Positions 35,401-45,296 of a stretch of DNA of 64,000 nt are shown piece after piece. The stretch is taken from assembly GCF_041206865.1 (NCBI RefSeq), contig NZ_JBGEDP010000001.1, positions 620,001 to 684,000 of the forward strand, given 5' to 3'. The stretch is from Mycobacterium sp. HUMS_12744610 (GTDB lineage Bacteria; Actinomycetota; Actinomycetes; Mycobacteriales; Mycobacteriaceae). Position 1 is the stretch's first letter, and each line of letters starts with the position of its first letter. The notes below the pieces were generated by a model. It was given only the letters and a program-made list of their open reading frames with translations, did not search any database and was not told the DNA's origin. The translations under genes were made by a program, and so were the position numbers.

Positions 35401-37455
35401 CTAGATCGCGCACGCGGCGCGTGCGCCCTCGTCGGTGGCCTTGCGGATCAGGCCGAGGCCCGTGCAGTCACCCGCGGCGTGCACCTGCGCGCCGGGCATG
35501 GCCGCGACCAGGGCGTCGAACAGGCCGGTGTCGGGTTGCACCGTCCCCGCCAGCACGACGTTGTCGGCCGCCAACTCGCGCGTGGTACCGCCGGCGGGGG
35601 TGAATACCACCGCCCGCGGCGTGATCCGCTGCGGGGTCGCCCGCACGTGCACGGTGACGCCCAACCGGTCGAGGCGGTCCATGTGCTCGGTCTTGCGCTT
35701 GTTGCCCACCTCCGGGGCGATGTCGTTGCCGGCCTCCAGGATCGACACCAGCCGGCCGCGGCTCGCCAAAAACTCCGCCAACTCCAGGGCGACCAGGTCG
35801 CCGCCGATGACGGCGACGCGCCGGCCCAGCGGCATCCAGGCGCGGCTGGCCAGCCGGACCGCGGCCGGACGCACCAGGCGCTGCCGCCGCCCGCCCAGCA
35901 GCGACGCACCGATCCGCTGCCACACCGGATCGGTGGGCGCCGCCCGCCCCCCGAGGGAGTCCCGCAGCCCTGGCCCGGTGTGCACGTGCGGCAGTTCCGC
36001 GCCGGGCAGTTGCGGCACCGCGACCTTGCCGCCGGTGGCCACCACCACCGCGTCGGGCGCGGCCCCGATCACGTCCTGCGCCGAAACATCATGCCGGACA
36101 TGGACTTCGACGGGAATGCACTCGATCTCGGTGCGCAGGTAATCCAGGAACGGCTGATTTTCCCGATGCAGGACCGACGCCCAGCGCAGCGCGCCGCCCA
36201 ACTGGCCGCCGCGCTCGAACAGCGTGACGCGGTGGCCGCGTTCGGCGGCCACGCGGGCGGCCTCCAGCCCGGCGGGCCCGCCGCCGATCACCACGACCCG
36301 TTTGGTGCGGCCGGTGCGGGGCGCGGCCAGTTCGCGCTCCTTGCCGGTGCGGGGGTTGACGGCGCAGTCGACCGAGAACCGCTGTTCCAGCGCGTCGATG
36401 CAGTTCTCGCATGAGATGCACTTGCGGATCCGATGCGCCTGGCCGGTGCGCAGCTTGCGCGGCAGCTCCGGGTCGGCCAGCAGCGGACGCCCCATCGCGA
36501 CGAAATCGGCGCGCCCCTCGGCCAGGATCCGCTCGGCCCGGACCGGGTCGTGGATGCGGCCCACCGCGATCACCGGCACGTCGACCACCTGTTTGACCGC
36601 GGCCGCCGCGCCGACGTTTACTGCGTCGCCGTCGTCGGCGCCGTTGACCATCTGAGTGACGAGCCGGTCGATCACCCCGCCGCTGACATGGAATGCGTCC
36701 ACCCCGGCGGCCACCAGTTCCGGTGCGAGGCGGGCGGTTTCGTAGATCGGCCGCCCACCGGCGACGCGTTCGTAGCCCGAGATGCGCAACGTGATCGGCA
36801 GGGCGTCGCCGATCTCGGAGCGGATCGCGGCCAGGGCGTCCAGCACCACCCGCACCCGGCCGCGTGCCGAGTCGCCACGGTAGACGTCGGTGCGCCGATT
36901 GCGTTGCGGGGCAAGGAAAGAGCCCAGCAGCATGTAGCCGTGGGCGGCATGCAGCTCGATGCCGTCATACCCGGCTTCCGCGGCGCGGCGCACCGCCGCC
37001 CTGAACAGGTCGAGCACCTCGCGGAGTTGCCCGGCGCTGATCTCGGCCGACGGGCGCCCGGTGAGGTACGACGGGATCACCGACGGGCCTACCGAGGCGA
37101 CACCGAAGATCTCCGGGCCCAGTCCGTCGGGCCCGGCGTGCACGATCTGGGGCTGGATCTTCGCGCCGTGCTCGTGCACCGCCGCCACCAGCTCCCGGTG
37201 CGCCGCCACGGCGTCGTCGGTGGCCAGGTGCAGGCCGCCGGGCGTCTCGGGGTGCCGGTGGTCGACCCCGGTGGCGCCCAACGTGATCAGGCCCACCCCG
37301 CCGGCGGCCCGGGCGGCGAAGTAGTCCCGCGTGCGCTGCGACGGCAGCCCGTCCGGGGTGCCGTACATCGTCTCCATCGGAGACATGACCACCCGGTTGC
37401 GCACCGTCATGGCGCCGATGCGCCCAGGTTCCAGCAGGTACGGGAAGCTCGCCAC
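35401..37455 (-). CDS. 2,4-dienoyl-CoA-reductase-like FMN/FAD/4Fe-4S oxidoreductase
   Basis: The 684-residue protein has an old-yellow-enzyme TIM barrel (residues about 1-350, with GYDGIELHAAHGYMLLGSFL and FVAMGRPLLADPEL). Iron-sulfur cysteines follow (CISCENCIDALEQRFSVDC), then an FAD/NAD(P) domain (VVVIGGGPAGLEAARVAA; second Rossmann RRVAVIGGDLVALELAE). This is the architecture of FadH and trimethylamine dehydrogenase; it would reduce enoyl-type substrates with NAD(P)H. In the remembered H37Rv order this gene is absent between Rv0760c and adhB, so it is an insertion in the cluster. Confidence 0.9.
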   Translation of the reverse strand: MASFPYLLEPGRIGAMTVRNRVVMSPMETMYGTPDGLPSQRTRDYFAARAAGGVGLITLGATGVDHRHPETPGGLHLATDDAVAAHRELVAAVHEHGAKIQPQIVHAGPDGLGPEIFGVASVGPSVIPSYLTGRPSAEISAGQLREVLDLFRAAVRRAAEAGYDGIELHAAHGYMLLGSFLAPQRNRRTDVYRGDSARGRVRVVLDALAAIRSEIGDALPITLRISGYERVAGGRPIYETARLAPELVAAGVDAFHVSGGVIDRLVTQMVNGADDGDAVNVGAAAAVKQVVDVPVIAVGRIHDPVRAERILAEGRADFVAMGRPLLADPELPRKLRTGQAHRIRKCISCENCIDALEQRFSVDCAVNPRTGKERELAAPRTGRTKRVVVIGGGPAGLEAARVAAERGHRVTLFERGGQLGGALRWASVLHRENQPFLDYLRTEIECIPVEVHVRHDVSAQDVIGAAPDAVVVATGGKVAVPQLPGAELPHVHTGPGLRDSLGGRAAPTDPVWQRIGASLLGGRRQRLVRPAAVRLASRAWMPLGRRVAVIGGDLVALELAEFLASRGRLVSILEAGNDIAPEVGNKRKTEHMDRLDRLGVTVHVRATPQRITPRAVVFTPAGGTTRELAADNVVLAGTVQPDTGLFDALVAAMPGAQVHAAGDCTGLGLIRKATDEGARAACAI

Positions 37456-37487
37456 CCGGAGCCGGCCCTCTGAAACAGGGAGGCTTC

Positions 37488-38615
37488 TTACCGGTCTGCG
37501 TCGGTGTACCGGATGACCCCGCGAATGTTCTTGCCGTCCAGCATGTCCTGGTAGCCGTCGTTGATCTGCTCCAGCTTGTACCGGCGGGTGATCATGTCGT
37601 CGAGGTTGAGCTTGCCGGCCTTGTACATCGACAACAGCTGCGGGATGTCATACTGCGGGTTACCGCCGCCGAAGATGGTGCCCTGCAGGTTCTTCTGCAT
37701 CAGGGTCAGCATCGCCAGGTTCAGGTTGACGTTGGTGTCCAGCAGGCTGCCGATCGCGGTCAGCACGCAGGTGCCGCCCTTCTGGGTGATGTTCAGGTAG
37801 TTGTCGACGTCGGTGCCGTGCAGCTCGCCGACGGTGACCACCACCTTGTGGGCCATCAGGCCGTAGGTGACCTCGGCCATGCCCGCCATGGCGGCGTCGA
37901 TGTCGGGGTAGACGTGGGTGGCGCCGAACTTCAGGGCCTGGTCGCGCTTCCACTCCACCGGGTCGATCGCGAAGATGTAGCGCGCGCCGGCGTTGACCGC
38001 ACCCTGCAGCGCGGCCATGCCTACCCCGCCCACGCCGACGATGGCGACGTCCTGCCCGGGCCGGATGTCGGCGGTGCGGACCGAGGACCCATAGCCGGTG
38101 GTGACGCCGCAGCCGACCAGGGCGGCCACCTCGAACGGCACCGACGGGTCGATCTTCACCACCGAGGCCTTGTGCACGACCATGTACGGCGAGAACGTGC
38201 CCAGCAGTGTCATCGGATAGACGTTTTGGCCGCGTGCCTGGATGCGGAAGGTGCCGTCGGACACGGCGGCGCCGCCGAGCAGGCCGCCGCCCAAGTCGCA
38301 CAGGTTGCGCATGCCCGCCTGGCACGTGGGGCACTTGCCGCAGGACGGGATGAACGACAGCACGACGTGGTCGCCGGGGGCGAGGTCCTCGACGCCCGGG
38401 CCGACCTCGGTGACGATGCCGGCGCCCTCGTGCCCGCCGAGCACCGGGAAGCCCGCCATCGGGATGCCGCCGGTCACCAGGTGGTGGTCGGAGTGGCACA
38501 TGCCCGACGCTTCCATCTGGATCTTGACCTCATCTTTCTGCGGGTCACCGATCTCGATTTCCTCGATCGACCACGGCTGGTTGAACTCCCAGATCAGCGC
38601 GCCTTTTGTTTTCAT
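37488..38615 (-). CDS. adhB: Zinc-dependent alcohol dehydrogenase AdhB
   Basis: This 375-residue zinc MDR alcohol dehydrogenase is of the NDMA-dependent type. Catalytic zinc ligands are in GMCHSDHHL and GHEGAGIV, structural zinc cysteines in CGKCPTCQAGMRNLC, and the NAD motif in VGVGGVGMAALQG. The start at 38615 follows a strong ribosome site (ggagg); two codons upstream are not needed. A KstR-like box lies about 75 bp upstream, so steroid control is possible. Confidence 0.94.
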   Translation of the reverse strand: MKTKGALIWEFNQPWSIEEIEIGDPQKDEVKIQMEASGMCHSDHHLVTGGIPMAGFPVLGGHEGAGIVTEVGPGVEDLAPGDHVVLSFIPSCGKCPTCQAGMRNLCDLGGGLLGGAAVSDGTFRIQARGQNVYPMTLLGTFSPYMVVHKASVVKIDPSVPFEVAALVGCGVTTGYGSSVRTADIRPGQDVAIVGVGGVGMAALQGAVNAGARYIFAIDPVEWKRDQALKFGATHVYPDIDAAMAGMAEVTYGLMAHKVVVTVGELHGTDVDNYLNITQKGGTCVLTAIGSLLDTNVNLNLAMLTLMQKNLQGTIFGGGNPQYDIPQLLSMYKAGKLNLDDMITRRYKLEQINDGYQDMLDGKNIRGVIRYTDADR

Positions 38616-38687
38616 GAGCAACCTCCACTAGCAAGCCCTGACCCGAGTGTTCGGCGAAAGGGACCGACCGGGGCCGGACGGCAATTT

Positions 38688-38699
38688 AGAACGTGTTCT
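38688..38699. promoter_or_regulatory. KstR-like inverted repeat upstream of adhB
   Basis: AGAAC-GT-GTTCT at 38688-38699 has perfect 5-bp arms and fits the KstR core AACnnGTT; with its flanks it matches TnnAACnnGTTnnA except for the final base. It lies in the 155-bp gap upstream of adhB. KstR represses sterol catabolism genes including mce4. Binding is inferred. Confidence 0.5.
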
Positions 38700-38770
38700 C
38701 GTTCTCGATGAACATTATGACGTGCGTCACCGCGGTGTAAACATGGGGGAGCGGCAATCGGCACCGGGTG

Positions 38771-39540
<770 letters not shown>

Positions 39541-40896
39541 CTATTTCCGGCGGCGGTGGTAGCGCACCTTGGCCGGCCGGGCCAGCTGCACCACCATCTT
39601 CGAATGGTCGTTTCGATAGCTCTCGGGCGGCTGGGCCATGTCGAACTCGTACTCGCGCAGCAACACCGAAAAGATCGCCTTGATCTGCATCTGGGCGAAC
39701 GCCGCACCCACGCAGCGGTGTCTGCCGGCCCCGAACGGAATCCAGGTCCACCGGTTCACCAGGTCCTCCTGGCGCGGTTCCTCGTAACGCTGCGGCACGA
39801 AGTCGTCGGGGTCCGGGAAGTCCTCGGCGATCCGGTTGGAGATCGCCGGCGAGGCCGCGACGAAATCGCCCTTGTGGATGGGGAAGCCCTCGACCTCGAA
39901 CTCGCCCTGGGCCACCCGCATCAGGATGATCAGCGGCGGGTGCAGCCGCAGGGTCTCCTTGAGGACGTTCTCCAGCTTCGGGATCTGGCGCAGCGCATGG
40001 AAACTCACCTCCTGCCCGTCGGCGTAGAGCTCGTCGAGTTCGGTGACCACCGCCGCGTAGGAGTCGGGGTGGCGCATCAGCTCGATGAGCGTCCACGCCG
40101 AGGTGCCCGAACTGGTGTGGTGCCCGGCGAACATCAGCGAGATGAACATCCCGGTGACCTCGTCGGCCGAGAACCGCGCGTTGCCGTGCTCGTCCTTGAT
40201 CGACACCAGGACGTCGAGCATGTCGCGGTCGCTCTTGTCCGCCGGCGGGTTGGCGATTCGCTGGTTCATGATGTCCTGCACCAGCGCCACCAACCCTTTC
40301 CGGGCCTCGTCGCGGATCCGGAAGCTCTCGATCGGCAGGTACGGGTCGACGTAGCACAGCGGGTCGGTGCCGCGCTCGAGCTGGTGGTAGAAGTGCGCGA
40401 ACCGGGAATCGAGCTGGTTGCGAAACTTCGTGCCGATCAGGCATGCGGTCGAGGTGTAGATGGTCAGCTCGGCGAAGAAGTCCAGCAGGTCGATCTCGCC
40501 CTCGTCGCCCCAGTTCTCGATCATCCGGTGCACTTCGCGCTCGATGGTGGTGGCGTGGCCCTTCATGTGCTCACCACGCAGCGCGGAGTTGTGCAGCATC
40601 TCCTTGCGCCGCTCGGGGCTGGCGTCGAACACGACGCCCTTACCGAAGATCGGCGTCATGAACGGATAGGCCTCGGCCTGGTCGAGATCCTCGTCGGCGG
40701 AGCGGAAGAAGAACTCGTTGGCTTCGGCGCCGGAGAGCAGGATGACGTGCTTGTCGGCCAGCTGGAACCAGCCGACGTCCCCGCACTCGTCGCGGACGCG
40801 CCGCATCAGCCCGATCGGATCGGTACGGAACTCCTCGAGGTGGCCGTGTTCCTCTTCGCCGCCGGAAACCCGCGGCACAGTCGCAGTGGTGGTCAT
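39541..40896 (-). CDS. cyp51: Sterol 14-alpha-demethylase CYP51
   Basis: This 451-residue P450 matches bacterial CYP51. It has the I-helix FAGHHTSSGTSAWT, the K-helix ETLRLHPPLI, and the haem-binding loop FGAGRHRCVGAAFA with the axial cysteine. The N-terminal region has no membrane anchor, as in the M. tuberculosis enzyme. The start ATG at 40896 overlaps the stop of the preceding SDR (ATGA), so the two are translationally coupled. Confidence 0.96.
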   Translation of the reverse strand: MTTTATVPRVSGGEEEHGHLEEFRTDPIGLMRRVRDECGDVGWFQLADKHVILLSGAEANEFFFRSADEDLDQAEAYPFMTPIFGKGVVFDASPERRKEMLHNSALRGEHMKGHATTIEREVHRMIENWGDEGEIDLLDFFAELTIYTSTACLIGTKFRNQLDSRFAHFYHQLERGTDPLCYVDPYLPIESFRIRDEARKGLVALVQDIMNQRIANPPADKSDRDMLDVLVSIKDEHGNARFSADEVTGMFISLMFAGHHTSSGTSAWTLIELMRHPDSYAAVVTELDELYADGQEVSFHALRQIPKLENVLKETLRLHPPLIILMRVAQGEFEVEGFPIHKGDFVAASPAISNRIAEDFPDPDDFVPQRYEEPRQEDLVNRWTWIPFGAGRHRCVGAAFAQMQIKAIFSVLLREYEFDMAQPPESYRNDHSKMVVQLARPAKVRYHRRRK

Positions 40897-41720
40897 TGTC
40901 CTGGCATCCCTTCTTCGCCCAGGGCCAGCTTCTGGCGAGTCCTGTTGTCGGCCAACGGCGCTTCGGGCTGAAGCTCCATGTTCGCGATGAAGCCACCGCG
41001 CGGTGTCTCGGCGACGAACGTGATGGCGCGCGCCAGGTCGGCCGCCCGCAGGAAGTAGTCGTGGCGGGCCTGACCCCACTTGGCCCAGTCCTCGAGCGCG
41101 GGACCGATCTTCTCGGCCGGCAGGCTCCAGCCCATCGACGTCTTCGTAGGGCCGGGGTGCACGATCGAGGCCCGCACGCCGGTGCCCTCGAGTTCCATCT
41201 GGAAGTTGGTGACCATCGCCACCAGCGCGGCCTTGGCGGCGCCGTAGGCGCCCATGTGCGGTCGCTGGCGCAGGGCCACGTCGGAGCCCACGAAGATCAG
41301 GTCGCCGCGCTGCCGCTCGAGCATGCCGGGAAGGACGGTCGAGGCCAACCGGAAGGCGCCGACCAGGTGGATCTGCAGCTGGGACTCGAACTCGTCGCCT
41401 GCGATCTCGGCGAGCTTGCCGAAGTAGGTGTCGCCCGCGCCGGCCACCAGCACCTCGATGTCCCCGAGCGCCTCGACGGACTGTGCGACAAAGGATTTCA
41501 CGGATCCGGGGTCGGTGACGTCCAGGTGGAAACCGACCGCCTCGCCGCCGTCGGCGTTGATCTTGCCGACGATGTCGTTCAGCTTCTCGACGCGGCGCGC
41601 ACCCAGGGCGACCGGGAATCCATGGGCCGCGAGTTCGATGGCGGTGGCCTCACCGATGCCGGAGGAGGCGCCGGCCACGATCGCCGGTCGACGGTCGGGC
41701 AGGGGATCGAAGCGGGGCAT
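40893..41720 (-). CDS. Short-chain dehydrogenase between cyp123 and cyp51 (Rv0765c-like)
   Basis: This 275-residue SDR has the cofactor loop VAGASSGIGEAT, VLVAGAGDTYF, catalytic serine in DLIFVGSDVALRQ, and YGAAKAALV with Tyr-Lys. It is co-transcribed with cyp123 (9-nt gap) and cyp51 (4-nt overlap), so it may act on the products of one of these P450s. The substrate is unknown. Confidence 0.9.
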   Translation of the reverse strand: MPRFDPLPDRRPAIVAGASSGIGEATAIELAAHGFPVALGARRVEKLNDIVGKINADGGEAVGFHLDVTDPGSVKSFVAQSVEALGDIEVLVAGAGDTYFGKLAEIAGDEFESQLQIHLVGAFRLASTVLPGMLERQRGDLIFVGSDVALRQRPHMGAYGAAKAALVAMVTNFQMELEGTGVRASIVHPGPTKTSMGWSLPAEKIGPALEDWAKWGQARHDYFLRAADLARAITFVAETPRGGFIANMELQPEAPLADNRTRQKLALGEEGMPGQ

Positions 41721-41729
41721 GTGCGGCCT

Positions 41730-42956
41730 TCAGTTGGTTTCGAGAGTCATCGGCAGATGGGCGAAACCGCGGACATTGCTGGAGTGCACGCGGACGGCGT
41801 GGGCCTCGTCGACCTCGTAGCCGCGGATTCGCTTGAACCACTCGGTGAGCGCCACCCGCGCCTCCATGCGGGCCAGGTGCGCGCCCAGGCAGAAATGCGC
41901 CCCACTGCCGAAACTCAGCAACTTGGGCCCGATTTCGCGCCCGATCAGGTACTCGTCGGGCCTGTCGAAGGCCCGCTCGTCCCGGTGCCCGGACCCCGGC
42001 AGCAGCAGCAGGACGTCGCCCTCGGGCAGCGTGGTGTCGTAGAGGTTGAGCTCGCCGGAGACGGTGCGGGCCAGGATCTGGCTGGACGTGTCGTAGCGCA
42101 GGGTCTCCTCGACCCACAGCTGCACCCTGGACAGGTCGGTGTAGACCGGCGTCAGCTGGTCGGGGTTTTTGTGGCCCCAAAAAGCTGCATTGGCAAGCAG
42201 TTTGGTGGTGGTCTCGTTGCCGGCGATCACGATCAGGAACATGAAGCCGAGGACTTCGTCGTCGGTGAGCCGATCCCCGCCGATCTCGGCCTCCAGCAGC
42301 GCGGTGGTCAGATCGTCGGTGGGCTTCTTGCGTCGCTCGGCGACCATCCCCTGGTAGTAGACGATCAGGTTGAGGGAGGCCTCGACGGCCTCCGGTGGGA
42401 CGTCGGTGACGCCCTCCTCGCGGTGCATCACCCCGTCGGCCCAGGCCCGGACCCGGGCACGGTCGGGTTCGGGGACCCCCATCAGCTCGGAGATGACGTC
42501 CATCGGCAGCTTGCCGGCGAACTCGTCGACGAAGTCGACGGTGCCCGCGGGTGCGGACGTGGCCGCTTCGAGCATGGTGTCCAGATGCCGGGTCGCGATC
42601 TCGGTGACCCGGGGCTCGAGCTCGCGAATCCGGCGCGGGGTGAAGCCTTTCGACACCAGGGTGCGCAGCCGCAGGTGGGCGGGATCGTCCATCGCCAGGA
42701 ACGACATCGTCTTGGACGCGTGTGGGCCGCGCGACGCCGGGTCCAGCGAGACGCCGTACTTGTTGGACAGCGTGGTGCTGTTGCGGAAGCCCTGCAGCAC
42801 GTCGCTGTGCCGCGACACCGCCCAGAACTTCAGTTCCTCGTTGCGATACAGCGGCGCCTCGTCGCGCAGCCGCTGGTAGTACGGGTACGGATCTTCGTGG
42901 AAGTCGTAGTCGTAGGGATCGAGCACCAACTCGTGGTCCCCAACATGAACGGTCAT
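41730..42956 (-). CDS. cyp123: Cytochrome P450 CYP123
   Basis: The 408-residue P450 has an I-helix with LIVIAGNETTTKLLAN, an ExxR in VEETLRYDTSS, and the haem loop FGSGAHFCLGAHLARME. The start at 42956 is chosen because it overlaps the TetR stop by 4 nt (ATGA) and gives the normal bacterial P450 length; the longer frame upstream is shadow of the TetR gene. Its substrate is not known. Confidence 0.93.
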   Translation of the reverse strand: MTVHVGDHELVLDPYDYDFHEDPYPYYQRLRDEAPLYRNEELKFWAVSRHSDVLQGFRNSTTLSNKYGVSLDPASRGPHASKTMSFLAMDDPAHLRLRTLVSKGFTPRRIRELEPRVTEIATRHLDTMLEAATSAPAGTVDFVDEFAGKLPMDVISELMGVPEPDRARVRAWADGVMHREEGVTDVPPEAVEASLNLIVYYQGMVAERRKKPTDDLTTALLEAEIGGDRLTDDEVLGFMFLIVIAGNETTTKLLANAAFWGHKNPDQLTPVYTDLSRVQLWVEETLRYDTSSQILARTVSGELNLYDTTLPEGDVLLLLPGSGHRDERAFDRPDEYLIGREIGPKLLSFGSGAHFCLGAHLARMEARVALTEWFKRIRGYEVDEAHAVRVHSSNVRGFAHLPMTLETN

Positions 42957-43591
42957 TCGCTGTTTGTCTCCTGGCTTGTCTCTGCGGCGCCGGTGAGGAT
43001 CAGCTTCACCACGTAGGCCAGCCGGTCGGCGATCTCGCGATAGGTGAACTCGCCGCTGCCGGCCTGGACCAGCGCACCGAAGAACGACATCTCCAGCGCC
43101 GACACGGCGGTGGGATCGGCGTTGGGGCCCATGGCGGACGTGATGCGACGGTGGATCTCCGCGCCGATCCGGTCGCGCGCGGCACGCACGGCCGGGTCGC
43201 CGCCGCCGCTGAGCAACGCCGTCGTGCAGGCGGCGCTGACCTCCGGCTCGTCGGCCACCACCAGCGCCAGGTGGCGCAACACCCCGTCCACCCGGGTGGC
43301 CATGGAGTCGTTGACGTCGGTGAAGAAGGGGACCTGCCGGACCAGGTCCAGATAGACCTCGGCGATGAGGTGGTTCTTCGAGGAGAAGTAGGTGTACGCG
43401 GTGGCCGGGGCGACCTTGGCCCGCGCCGCCACCGCGCGCACCGTCAGGTCGGCGTAGGACGTCTCGCGCAGGGTTTCGATGCCGGCGGCCAGCACCTTGC
43501 GAAACGTCTCCTCCTGGCGCCGATTTCGGGGCGCCTGACCGGCGTGCCGCCCGGCCTGAGACGACGTCGCCACCACTGCATCGCTGGACAC
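42953..43591 (-). CDS. TetR-family regulator of the cyp123/aldA region (Rv0767c-like)
   Basis: The 212-residue regulator has an N-terminal helix-turn-helix (LTVRAVAARAKVAPATAYTYFSS in two parts, about residues 48-70) and an all-helical ligand domain. GTG at 43591 is the start given by the frame and falls within a perfect inverted repeat at 43585-43598. It is divergent from aldA and probably represses itself, the cyp123-cyp51 genes and aldA. The ligand may be a P450 substrate. Confidence 0.9.
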   Translation of the reverse strand: MSSDAVVATSSQAGRHAGQAPRNRRQEETFRKVLAAGIETLRETSYADLTVRAVAARAKVAPATAYTYFSSKNHLIAEVYLDLVRQVPFFTDVNDSMATRVDGVLRHLALVVADEPEVSAACTTALLSGGGDPAVRAARDRIGAEIHRRITSAMGPNADPTAVSALEMSFFGALVQAGSGEFTYREIADRLAYVVKLILTGAAETSQETNSE

Positions 43592-43598
43592 CTGTCCA
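43585..43598. promoter_or_regulatory. Operator-like inverted repeat 1, TetR side
   Basis: TGGACA-CC-TGTCCA has perfect 6-bp arms. It covers the GTG start codon of the TetR gene. The same core (GGACAnnTGTCC) occurs at 43744-43755. Confidence 0.65.
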
Positions 43599-43743
43599 AG
43601 CTAACGGATCGACGCGGCACCTGGCAAGGTCGCGCGTGAAAAACGGTGGCCAGCGGCGGGTATATGCGGTTCGCGCCGCCGGCGTCGGCATCGGCTCTTG
43701 CACCGCCGCCAACCCGGCGGCTATGGTTCGTGGGGACAATATC

Positions 43744-43755
43744 GGACAAGTGTCC
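43744..43755. promoter_or_regulatory. Operator-like inverted repeat 2, aldA side
   Basis: GGACA-AG-TGTCC has perfect 5-bp arms with the same core as the repeat at 43585. It overlaps a second palindrome, CAAGTG-TC-CACTTG (43748-43761 region). It lies about 57-68 bp before the aldA start, where a repressor would block the promoter. Confidence 0.6.
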
Positions 43756-43811
43756 ACTTGAAGTTGTGCGGGTCAGCCCCGCGGTCTGCCACGCGAAGAC
43801 GGGAGCGCGAC

Positions 43812-45281
43812 ATGGCCTTACTGGCCGAGAGCGTGAGTGAACTTTTCATCGACGGCAAGATGTCGGCCGGCAGCGCCGGCACCTTCCCGACGATCAACCC
43901 GGCGACCGAGGAGGTGCTCGGTGTGGCCGCCGACGCCGGCCCCGACGACATGGGCCGCGCCATCGACGCCGCGCGGCGCGCCTTCGACGACACCGACTGG
44001 TCGCGCGACACCGCATTGCGGGTGCGCTGCGTGCGCCAGCTGCGCGAGGCGATGCAGCAGCATCTCGAAGAGCTGCGCGATCTGACCATCGCCGAAGTCG
44101 GGGCGCCGCGGATGCTCACCGGCATCGCCCAGCTCGAGGTCCCGGTCAACGACCTCGCGTTCGCCGCCGACACGGCCGAATCCTACGAGTACAGCCAGGA
44201 TCTCGGCGAGGCGTCACCGATGGGCATCCCCACCCGGCGCACCATCGCCCGGGAGGCGGTCGGCGTCGTCGGCGCCATCACCCCGTGGAATTTTCCCCAC
44301 CAGATCAACCTCGCCAAGATCGGGCCGGCGCTGGCCGCCGGCAACACCGTCGTCCTCAAGCCCGCGCCCGACACCCCGTGGTGTGCGGCGGTGCTGGGGG
44401 AACTCATCGCCGAGCACACCGACTTCCCGCCCGGCGTCATCAACATCGTCACCTCCAGCGACCACCGCGTGGGCGCGTTGCTGGCCAAAGACCCTCGGGT
44501 GGACATGATTTCGTTCACGGGGTCGACCGCCACCGGCCGCAGCGTGATGGCCGACGGCGCCGCGACCATCAAGAAGGTCTTCCTCGAGCTGGGTGGCAAG
44601 TCGGCGTTCGTCGTGCTCGACGACGCCGACCTGGGCGGTGCGGTGGGTGTGGCGGGGTTCTCGGTGTGCATGCACGCCGGGCAGGGCTGCGCGATCACCA
44701 CCCGGCTGGTGGTGCCGCGGGCACGGTATGACGAAGCCGTCTCGATCGCCGCCGCCACCATGGCCGGGATCAAGGCCGGCGACCCCACCGACCCCGGAAC
44801 GATTTGCGGGCCGGTGATTTCGGCCCGCCAGCGCGACCGGATTCAGGGCTACCTCGACTCCGCGATCGCCGAGGGCGGGACGTTCGCGTGCGGCGGCGGC
44901 CGGCCGGCCGACCGGGACGTCGGCTTCTTCATCGAGCCCACCGTGATCGCGGGCCTGGGCAACGACGCTCGCTGCGCGCGCGAGGAGATCTTCGGCCCGG
45001 TCCTCACGGTGATCCCGCACGACGGCGACGAGGACGCGGTTCGCATCGCCAACGACTCGCCGTACGGGCTGTCGGGCACCGTGTTCGGCGCCGACCCGCA
45101 GCGGGCGGCGCGGGCGGCCGCGCGCATCCGCGCGGGCACGATCAACGTCAATGGCGGCGTGTGGTATTCGGCCGATGCGCCGTTCGGTGGCTACAAGCAG
45201 TCCGGAAACGGTCGCGAGATGGGTCTGGCCGGTTTCGAGGAGTACCTGGAAATCAAGACCATCGCCACGGCAATCAACTAG
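43812..45281 (+). CDS. aldA: NAD-dependent aldehyde dehydrogenase AldA
   Basis: This 489-residue enzyme has the cofactor segment ITPWNFPHQINLAKIGPALAAG, the FTGSTATGRSVM loop, the general-base ELGGKSAFVVLDDAD and the catalytic cysteine in HAGQGCAITTRLVV. The start at 43812 (ALLAESVSELF) matches the family N-terminus and H37Rv length as remembered. It heads a plus-strand operon with the SDR, the hydroxyacid dehydrogenase and the CMD protein. Confidence 0.95.
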   Translation: MALLAESVSELFIDGKMSAGSAGTFPTINPATEEVLGVAADAGPDDMGRAIDAARRAFDDTDWSRDTALRVRCVRQLREAMQQHLEELRDLTIAEVGAPRMLTGIAQLEVPVNDLAFAADTAESYEYSQDLGEASPMGIPTRRTIAREAVGVVGAITPWNFPHQINLAKIGPALAAGNTVVLKPAPDTPWCAAVLGELIAEHTDFPPGVINIVTSSDHRVGALLAKDPRVDMISFTGSTATGRSVMADGAATIKKVFLELGGKSAFVVLDDADLGGAVGVAGFSVCMHAGQGCAITTRLVVPRARYDEAVSIAAATMAGIKAGDPTDPGTICGPVISARQRDRIQGYLDSAIAEGGTFACGGGRPADRDVGFFIEPTVIAGLGNDARCAREEIFGPVLTVIPHDGDEDAVRIANDSPYGLSGTVFGADPQRAARAAARIRAGTINVNGGVWYSADAPFGGYKQSGNGREMGLAGFEEYLEIKTIATAIN

Positions 45282-45296
45282 AGGAGCCTGAAGAGC

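Noticed and set aside
42956..43757. N-terminal extension of CYP123 in the long open frame
   Set aside because: The extension is antisense-like in composition, lies entirely within the TetR gene, and the 4-nt ATGA overlap gives a natural start with normal P450 length.
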